Positions 1 to 3,946 of a DNA stretch of 6,693 bases are shown in pieces (position 1 is the first letter of the stretch; the number at the start of each line of letters is the position of its first letter). Source of the DNA: Treponema sp. (GTDB lineage: Bacteria; Spirochaetota; Spirochaetia; Treponematales; Breznakiellaceae); NCBI GenBank assembly GCA_009776715.1, contig WRNF01000005.1, positions 1,760 through 8,452 on the forward strand, read 5' to 3'. The position numbers and the translations under genes were made by a program. The notes under the pieces are model-generated. The model had not been told where the DNA came from and searched no databases. It was given only the letters and a program-made list of their open reading frames with translations.

Positions 1-152
1 TCTGAAGATATAGTATATATATTCTTATATATATCAATGAAGCCTTTTACACTCCATTGACCGTTTTGAGTACTTACATAAGAAACAATGGTTTCAAGGA
101 ATTTCTGTAATTTTTCCTTAAAATCCTTCTTGTATTGTGTATACTTTTTCAT
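1..152 (-). CDS. Type II restriction endonuclease, EcoRV-like, N-terminal part (cut by window edge)
   Basis: Fifty complete codons are read leftward from the ATG at 150-152, and the frame is open to the edge. The start reads MKKYTQYKKDFKEKLQK, a lysine-rich helix. Residues 32-50 (GQWSVKGFIDIYKNIYTISS) align by eye with the early part of EcoRV, which has YDVCGII...GKIYPLGSD: the V, G, I, I, Y and S positions agree, and the next partial codon (GA) allows the following D. EcoRV-family enzymes are homodimers that cut a palindromic site and are normally encoded next to a cognate adenine methyltransferase; none is visible here. The catalytic residues lie beyond the edge, so activity cannot be judged. 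The DNA is clearly AT-rich, as is common for transferred restriction genes. No good ribosome binding site precedes the ATG; an extended -10 lies 8 bases upstream, so the mRNA may be leaderless. The family call comes from a short alignment recalled from memory. Confidence 0.55.
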   Translation of the reverse strand, partial: MKKYTQYKKDFKEKLQKFLETIVSYVSTQNGQWSVKGFIDIYKNIYTISS

Positions 153-160
153 ACACTCTG

Positions 161-169
161 ATTATACCA
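161..169 (-). promoter_or_regulatory. Extended -10 promoter of the EcoRV-like gene
   Basis: Read on the minus strand this is TGGTATAAT: a consensus TATAAT hexamer (161-166) preceded by the TGn extension. Transcription should start about 7 bases downstream, near 154, while the ATG is at 152. That leaves almost no leader, which fits the absence of a Shine-Dalgarno sequence. No convincing -35 hexamer lies at the proper distance, and extended -10 promoters do not require one. Confidence 0.55.
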
Positions 170-348
170 TAATTAAATTATTTTGGCGAGTACCTTTTAT
201 ACTCTTTTTTTACCCATTTTTCCATTATTTTGCTATTTTTTAGTATATTTTCCCAGACATTTCGCATAACTCCAATTATGTGACATTTCCGCAATTTTCC
301 AAAAAATGCCATAAAAATAAGCCTTTGGCCGTTCTTTGGATCGTGGGC

Positions 349-377
349 TTGCTTTTTGGACAATTTAATAATACAAT
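349..377 (+). promoter_or_regulatory. Probable promoter of the split antitoxin-like gene
   Basis: TTGCTT (349-354) and TACAAT (372-377) are separated by 17 bases. The -10 matches consensus at five of six positions and the -35 only in its TTG. The predicted start is near 384, just ahead of the strong AGGAG (389-393), which lies 6 bases before the ATG at 400. Spacing and position are good; the weak -35 limits confidence. Confidence 0.45.
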
Positions 378-519
378 GAAAATAAATTAGGAGAAGAAAA
401 TGCTAGTAGTTAATGGTTTTTTAGAAAATGGTGTATTTGTCCCCGAAAACCCCCTTTCGGTTATTGAGGGTAGGCAAAAAGCGGTTTTACGCATCGAATA
501 TGAAGAAAAAAATCAAGAA

Positions 520-524
520 CGAAT
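520..524. repeat. CGAAT direct repeat, left flank of the miniature element
   Basis: CGAAT here is identical to CGAAT at 686-690. Collapsing the two copies to one restores the reading frame of the split gene, as expected of a target-site duplication. Confidence 0.55.
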
Positions 525-532
525 GAACCTCC

Positions 533-548
533 CCGCCCTGAAGGGCGG
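533..548. repeat. GC-rich hairpin near the left end of the miniature element
   Basis: CCGCCC-TGAA-GGGCGG has a 6-bp stem and a TGAA loop. It is identical to the copy at 653-668. Short GC-rich hairpins of this layout are typical of REP-like sequences and of IS200/IS605 ends. Confidence 0.8.
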
Positions 549-652
549 CGTATCATGTTTGTGTTACTAACTTTACTTGAGGTTCGTTCTGTAAGGAAGT
601 TTATTAATTGTGGGGTTTACTACCATTTATTCTAAGCGTTATAAAAATTTAA

Positions 653-668
653 CCGCCCTGAAGGGCGG
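653..668. repeat. GC-rich hairpin near the right end of the miniature element
   Basis: This is a second identical copy of CCGCCC-TGAA-GGGCGG. Its right arm runs into GGGGT (667-671), which can alternatively pair with ACCCC (677-681), so two competing folds are possible at this end. Confidence 0.8.
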
Positions 669-685
669 GGTATTAAACCCCACTG

Positions 686-690
686 CGAAT
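686..690. repeat. CGAAT direct repeat, right flank of the miniature element
   Basis: This is the second copy of the putative 5-bp target-site duplication. The host gene resumes here with CGA ATA AAC, encoding R-I-N. Confidence 0.55.
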
Positions 691-816
691 AAACGCATGG
701 AAGGAATTTAGCCAGTCAATAAGAGCCAGCGATGAAGTTTTGGAAGGAGAACCAGAGCGTATCCGTTTCAGAACCCCGGAGGAAATTGCCGCTCTTTATA
801 ATTTACATCCCTGTAA

Positions 817-894
817 ATGAGTACGCTCTACAGCCACTCTAATTGGCCAGCCAAAAAAAAGGGTCCACGGATTACGCAGATTTTCGCAGATTAA
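817..894 (+). pseudogene. Possible 5' remnant of a coupled toxin gene
   Basis: The ATG at 817-819 overlaps the stop of the antitoxin-like gene (ATGA), a common arrangement for a toxin following its antitoxin. The ORF encodes only 25 residues (MSTLYSHSNWPAKKK and a tail) before the stop at 892-894. From about 864 onward it lies in a dispersed repeat, so only the first 15 or so codons could derive from the original gene. I do not recognise the product. The overlap and position are the only support; the ORF could be fortuitous. Confidence 0.3.
866..894. repeat. Short tandem array of the CACGGATT family, left copy
   Basis: Three units follow at about 10-base spacing: CACGGATTA (866-874), CGCAGATTTT (875-884) and CGCAGATTAA (885-894). 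The units are related to those in the long inverted repeat at 3711-3820. The array lies between the toxin remnant and the 3' end of the lipoprotein gene. Confidence 0.6.
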
Positions 895-911
895 TTTTAT
901 AGGCTTTGCCT

Positions 912-2930
912 TTAATCCGGCGTATATTTCCAAAAGCTGAAAAGACCTAATAGAGAGTAAATTTTATATGTTCCCGCTTTGCTTCCTCCCTTAGTATATT
1001 TATCATTAAACAAAAAAACAACCTCTAGTTCTTGGCCTATGGGACCTATACTGATACCATCAAATGCACTGTTACCTATTGTAACGTTTGCACCAATCCT
1101 AATTTTACTAACAGAAGTTATCCTCCCCCAGGGAGTCACCCAAGAACGAAATGCCCCGTAACCAATGATTCTAACACTATCAGGAAGCCACACGCTACGT
1201 GCATTATTACCATAATATGCCCAATCCCCAATACTAGTTACGTTGGGCGGAATCCTTATGTCTTCTTTATTAAAAGCTATACCATAAAATGCCTTCGCTC
1301 CAATAGTAGTAATGTTATTACTATATTTCACATTGGTAAGAGGATTATTCATAAACGCCTCATCTCCAATTACCGTAACGCTATCAGGAATTGTCACACT
1401 GGTTAGACCCTTGGACTTAAACGCTCCTGTACCAATTGCAGCAACCGGTTCATTCCAAATAGTGTTGGGGATTACAAGATTTTTGTTATTGCCGTTATAC
1501 CCTGTTAATGTGCCGTCTCTTGTCATTGTGAATAGGGTAGGAGTGTCCCAATCTTGCTGAGGTATTGCCATTATCTGCAATAATCCGGAACGGGCGGCGG
1601 TTTCGGCAGGAATGCCGTTGACACTTGCCATGCGTATGCTAAGGCGGTCGGTTATGCCGTCTGCCTTTACCCTGAAGCTTACCTGGTTCATGTCATTGGA
1701 AACACTAGCCTCGGCCCCGCTGAAGAACCTAAGCGTGCTGGATGCCCGGAACTCTGTTCTGCCGATTATCTCGCCGCGGCTGTTTATTAACTCGGCAACA
1801 ATATTATAATTTTCCGTCTTGCTGTCAAAGGCCCTTAAATTGGTTATGCTTTGCTGCGGCCAACTCCCCAGCCCCCATGTCTGGCTTCTTCCTGTTGCAT
1901 TAAATCCATTGTATACCTCCTGCAAAGCACGTTCCACCGAATTGATGTAGGGGCCAAAAGCGCGCAGGTTTGTTTTAATGCTTAAAGTTTGGGTTTCGCT
2001 TGCATAATCAATAGGTCCTGGAATAATTTCGGTTGAGTAAAAAAGCGTATACGGCACAGGGGTTTTATTGAACAGGCTGTGAAAAAATTCTTCTGTTTCA
2101 GTAAGCCGTGCTACCCATTGCCTCCGCCACTCAATATCGCTCCTGGTATTCTGCCCAATGCTGGAACCGGAGATATTGGCGGTTATTATCGAAGACCGGC
2201 TCGCTGCTTCAGCCAATGAGGGATCAAGCGTATTAGCTTGGAAATAGTAACTTAAAGCGGCTACTTCGGTTCCCTGCCTTTGGGCTACAATGCCCTGTGC
2301 AAGGGAGGCCTGTGCGTTAATCGATTGCTGGGAAGTGCCTGCATTGAGTTCGTTTTTTGCATTTTCGGTTAACTGTACGCCCATTTGCCCAAGTAGTTCC
2401 GCAGATGCTTTTTTTATTGCGCTATGGTCATCAAGCTGCGCTACAGTGCAGGTTCCGGAATAAGAAGCAATGGTTTTTGCGTTAGGCGTTGTGTCAGTAA
2501 CATTAATTTGCAAAGAATAGCCGGTGGAAGTGCGTATAATTTCCCCCGTCATCATATATCCAACCTGGGCAACATGGCCAAGCCGGACAATGTCAAAATT
2601 ATCTTCATAAGCAGGATCAAGCGTTTCCGCTATCACTTTATCCATAGCAACTCTGTCAAGCACCGATATTGCCGAATATTTTGCAATATTTGTTACTAAT
2701 ATTCCCTGAACCAAAGTTGACAAATATGCCTGATGTTCGTCAATCCCCCTGCTTTGCGGCACAAGAATGCCAAGCCGCATTCCACTGCCGCCTTGACCGG
2801 TAAAATACAATGCCGATGTTCCGCTGTTTGCGCCAGTTGCCGCACCCGTGTTCGGCGATGTGGAACCGCATCCAATTAACAAGCTTAAAAAAAGCCCGTA
2901 AAAACTAATGAATAAATTTAAACTTTTCAT
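912..2930 (-). CDS. Lipoprotein: CsgG-like N-terminal domain, TPR-like motif and BspA-type leucine-rich repeats
   Basis: This 672-residue protein starts with a lipoprotein signal: MKS, a hydrophobic stretch (5-19), then lipobox LLIG-C21. A low-complexity G/S/T linker follows (22-50). Residues about 51-185 resemble the CsgG/LpoB-type fold of envelope lipoproteins (LGILVPQS, then an ISVLDRVAMDKVIAE stretch and VGYMMTGEI). Residues 222-245 look like a single TPR motif (ALSYYFQANTLDPSLAEA). Residues about 285-455 form an unassigned, beta-rich segment. From about 485 to 625 there are roughly six LRR_5 units of the BspA kind, such as IPDSVTVIGDEAF, NNITTIGAKAF and LPDSVRIIGYGAF. It should be anchored in the envelope, with the repeats probably used for binding or adhesion (inferred). 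The start is supported by AGAGG (2940-2944) nine bases upstream and by the signal peptide. The repeat-encoding DNA (1021-1500) is about 40% GC against about 55% for 1561-1800, suggesting a mosaic origin. Confidence 0.85.
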   Translation of the reverse strand: MKSLNLFISFYGLFLSLLIGCGSTSPNTGAATGANSGTSALYFTGQGGSGMRLGILVPQSRGIDEHQAYLSTLVQGILVTNIAKYSAISVLDRVAMDKVIAETLDPAYEDNFDIVRLGHVAQVGYMMTGEIIRTSTGYSLQINVTDTTPNAKTIASYSGTCTVAQLDDHSAIKKASAELLGQMGVQLTENAKNELNAGTSQQSINAQASLAQGIVAQRQGTEVAALSYYFQANTLDPSLAEAASRSSIITANISGSSIGQNTRSDIEWRRQWVARLTETEEFFHSLFNKTPVPYTLFYSTEIIPGPIDYASETQTLSIKTNLRAFGPYINSVERALQEVYNGFNATGRSQTWGLGSWPQQSITNLRAFDSKTENYNIVAELINSRGEIIGRTEFRASSTLRFFSGAEASVSNDMNQVSFRVKADGITDRLSIRMASVNGIPAETAARSGLLQIMAIPQQDWDTPTLFTMTRDGTLTGYNGNNKNLVIPNTIWNEPVAAIGTGAFKSKGLTSVTIPDSVTVIGDEAFMNNPLTNVKYSNNITTIGAKAFYGIAFNKEDIRIPPNVTSIGDWAYYGNNARSVWLPDSVRIIGYGAFRSWVTPWGRITSVSKIRIGANVTIGNSAFDGISIGPIGQELEVVFLFNDKYTKGGSKAGTYKIYSLLGLFSFWKYTPD

Positions 2931-2974
2931 GTTTTTTTTCCTCTAAACATAAATGAATTACTGGTATTAAACCA

Positions 2975-2990
2975 TAATAGTCTACTATTA
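2975..2990. promoter_or_regulatory. 16-bp palindrome at the lipoprotein transcription start: candidate operator
   Basis: TAATAGT-CT-ACTATTA is a perfect inverted repeat with 7-bp arms and a 2-base centre. It covers the predicted start site of the lipoprotein promoter. A further half-site, ACTAT at 2996-3000, lies inside the -10 hexamer, 12 bases from the ACTAT at 2984-2988. A dimeric HTH protein bound here would block initiation. The XRE gene next door is the obvious candidate (inferred). Confidence 0.5.
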
Positions 2991-2995
2991 ATAAT

Positions 2996-3024
2996 ACTAT
3001 AGGTTATCAACAGTACATTGTCAA
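2996..3024 (-). promoter_or_regulatory. Near-consensus sigma-70 promoter of the lipoprotein gene
   Basis: On the minus strand, TTGACA (3019-3024) and TATAGT (2996-3001) are separated by exactly 17 bases. The -35 is perfect and the -10 matches five of six positions. Transcription should start near 2989, giving a leader of about 60 bases before the ATG at 2930. Confidence 0.75.
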
Positions 3025-3088
3025 GGGTTAATATCAATATACCATTATTCCAGGGGGCATTATTAACCAGAGAGCATTAAGGGATTCA

Positions 3089-3397
3089 TTGTCTGCCAAT
3101 ATCAAGGCGAGAAGAGAAGCCCTAAGAATATCACAAGAAAAACTTGCTGAAATGGCGGATGTATCGATTCAGATGATAAAAAGGATAGAAGGCCGCCGGA
3201 CATGGGTTAGCGATTCAATGCTGGAAAAACTGGCTCAGTCGCTGGGAGTCTCTGCTTTTCAATTGTTGGTTCCGGCAGACAGGGCTGCATTAGATGATGA
3301 TAACGCAGTAAACAGCATCATGCTCAATAATCTCCGGCAGAACATTCAGGACAACATCAACTCCCATTTTGACCGGCTCCTGGCACAAAAGAAGTGA
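3089..3397 (+). CDS. XRE-family helix-turn-helix transcriptional regulator
   Basis: A 102-residue protein. Residues about 4-62 form a Cro/cI-type HTH: NIKARREALRISQEKLAEMADVS by eye, recognition helix near SIQMIKRIEGRR (26-37), then the closing helices ending LGVSAFQLLVP. The tail (about 65-102) is charged and may aid dimerisation. It probably acts as a DNA-binding repressor or activator in the cytoplasm; its divergent position suggests it controls the lipoprotein gene and perhaps itself. The start used here is TTG at 3089, with AAGGG (3079-3083) five bases upstream. The frame is open back to 3032, and the upstream reading INQRALRDSLSA looks like the N-terminal helix of related regulators. 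An ATT start at 3059 or 3062, behind GGGGG (3053-3057), is therefore possible. No ATG or GTG is available upstream in frame. A clear promoter for this gene was not found. Confidence 0.8.
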   Translation: MSANIKARREALRISQEKLAEMADVSIQMIKRIEGRRTWVSDSMLEKLAQSLGVSAFQLLVPADRAALDDDNAVNSIMLNNLRQNIQDNINSHFDRLLAQKK

Positions 3398-3518
3398 TGC
3401 AAACATCATCCGCTCCCTGCCAATAGTGTAAGCCTAATTGTTCATTTTTTACTTTGTTTCGCTTTATATCTAATCACCTATATTGCGTTTTTCGGAATCA
3501 AAATTCACTCATTGCCCA

Positions 3519-3533
3519 AAAATATGATATTTT
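3519..3533. repeat. AT-rich palindrome downstream of the XRE gene
   Basis: AAAATAT-G-ATATTTT is a perfect inverted repeat with 7-bp arms around one central base. It has no terminator-like T-tract beyond its own arm. It could be a protein-binding site or chance in AT-rich DNA. Confidence 0.4.
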
Positions 3534-3557
3534 GCAAACAAGCCCCCCGCCAAGAGA

Positions 3558-3691
3558 TGCAGCCGTATGGCTGTAGGTGAAAAAAACTAACACGGCGTGA
3601 CGCACAGTAAAAGCTAACAAGATGAATAAATGCGCTCAGAATTTATTCTGAGTGTGCGTCCGCAGCATCCGCTGCGAACCAACTCTTTGGT
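3558..3691. other. Cluster of consecutive hairpins: possible structured RNA or element end
   Basis: Four structures follow within 134 bases. First, CAGCC-GTAT-GGCTG (3560-3573), extendable by a G-T and a T-A pair. Second, GACGCACA (3599-3606) pairs with TGTGCGTC (3653-3660), enclosing CTCAGAAT-TT-ATTCTGAG (3635-3652), which stacks directly on the outer stem. Third, CGCAGC-ATCC-GCTGCG (3661-3676), starting at the next base. Fourth, ACCAA-CTCT-TTGGT (3678-3691). There is no credible ORF through it. The strand cannot be fixed from symmetry alone. I recognise no known RNA family; it may equally be a dispersed repeat or the end of a mobile element. Confidence 0.5.
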
Positions 3692-3710
3692 AACTTGTGC
3701 TGAATATTCA

Positions 3711-3820
3711 AAATAACACGGATTAGCACGGATTTCCACAGATTTACACGGATTATTTTTAAATTTTAATTAAAAATCCGTGTAAATCCTTTTAATCCGT
3801 GAAAATCCGTGTGCTATTGT
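3711..3820. repeat. Long inverted repeat built from 10-bp CACGGATT units
   Basis: The left arm holds four units at exact 10-base spacing: CACGGATT at 3717, 3727 and 3747, and CACAGATT at 3737. The right arm holds complementary units: AATCCGTG at 3775, 3794 and 3804, and the variant AATCCTTT at 3785. The inner 14 bases pair perfectly (GATTTACACGGATT at 3741-3754 with 3775-3788) around an AT-rich 20-base loop. Similar units occur at 866-894. The structure is a dispersed, non-coding repeat. It could fold into a large hairpin and halt transcription, but it lacks a terminal T-tract. Confidence 0.75.
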
Positions 3821-3927
3821 TTATATGCCTTAGCGAGAGGCCTAAATGAAGTTATAGGCAAGACAAAGACAACGATGGTTCTATCAGCATTGTTTCTTCG
3901 TCATAGGTGTTAAAATTTTTTAATTTA

Positions 3928-3936
3928 TGCTAAAAT
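3928..3936 (+). promoter_or_regulatory. Extended -10 promoter of the helicase gene
   Basis: TGCTAAAAT contains TAAAAT (3931-3936), one mismatch from consensus, preceded by the TGn extension. The ATG follows 10 bases after the hexamer and no Shine-Dalgarno sequence lies between. The transcript would start about four bases before the ATG, making it leaderless or nearly so. No good -35 was found. Confidence 0.5.
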
Positions 3937-3946
3937 CATCAAACCT

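Larger units (their letters stand above)
525..685. mobile_element. 161-bp non-coding miniature element with paired hairpins, inside the antitoxin-like gene
   Basis: The element is bounded by CGAAT at 520-524 and 686-690 and has no coding capacity. Each end carries the same 16-base hairpin (CCGCCC-TGAA-GGGCGG), 120 bases apart. Each hairpin lies inside a longer-range stem: GAACCT (525-530) pairs with AGGTTC (580-585), and GGGGTTTA (612-619) pairs with TAAACCCC (674-681). Foldable ends without long terminal inverted repeats recall miniature derivatives of IS200/IS605 elements (palindrome-associated elements). A 5-bp duplication would be unusual for that group, however, so a classical MITE moved by a DDE transposase is the alternative. 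The exact boundaries are ambiguous by the 5-base repeat. The best evidence that it is an insertion is the host frame restored by its removal. Confidence 0.65.
400..820 (+). pseudogene. Small antitoxin-like gene split by a 161-bp insertion
   Basis: The 5' part starts at ATG 400 with AGGAG 6 bases upstream. It encodes MLVVNGFLENGVFVPE followed by a second short beta-rich stretch, up to NQER at codon 41 (520-522). From there the frame enters the inserted element and stops at 568-570. The 3' part resumes in the +1 frame at CGA 686-688: RINAWKEFSQSIRASDEVLE, then GEPERIRFRTPEEIAALYN and a stop at 818-820. Removing 166 bases joins NQER to INAWKEF in one frame of about 84 residues. The VNG-x-x-ENG-x-x-x-P opening and the acidic, helical C-terminus resemble short antitoxins of chromosomal toxin-antitoxin pairs (DUF104/AF2212-like style). 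That label is a guess from appearance. The stop overlaps the next ATG (ATGA), typical of translationally coupled pairs. As it stands the gene makes only a chimeric 56-residue peptide. Confidence 0.7.

Noticed and set aside
188..211. Hairpin GAGTA/TACTC followed by a T7 run, terminator-like on the plus strand
   Set aside because: The stem has only 5 bp with two G-C pairs, and no plus-strand gene lies upstream to be terminated.
178..363. A 61-codon minus-strand ORF between the EcoRV-like gene and the antitoxin-like gene
   Set aside because: It starts with TTG, has no ribosome binding site, is compositionally just AT-rich, and resembles nothing I know. Another frame of the same strand reads equally well as protein, so coding is not supported.
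520..690. Paired GC-rich hairpins as a CRISPR array
   Set aside because: There are only two copies, 120 bases apart, with no regular spacers and no cas genes in the window.
979..2699. Several plus-strand ORFs of 60-124 codons inside the lipoprotein gene
   Set aside because: They are antisense shadows of a well-supported 672-codon gene with signal peptide, ribosome binding site and promoter.
3395..3409. TGATG-CAAA-CATCA hairpin at the stop codon of the XRE gene as a terminator
   Set aside because: The stem is short, only two of its five pairs are G-C, and no T-tract follows.
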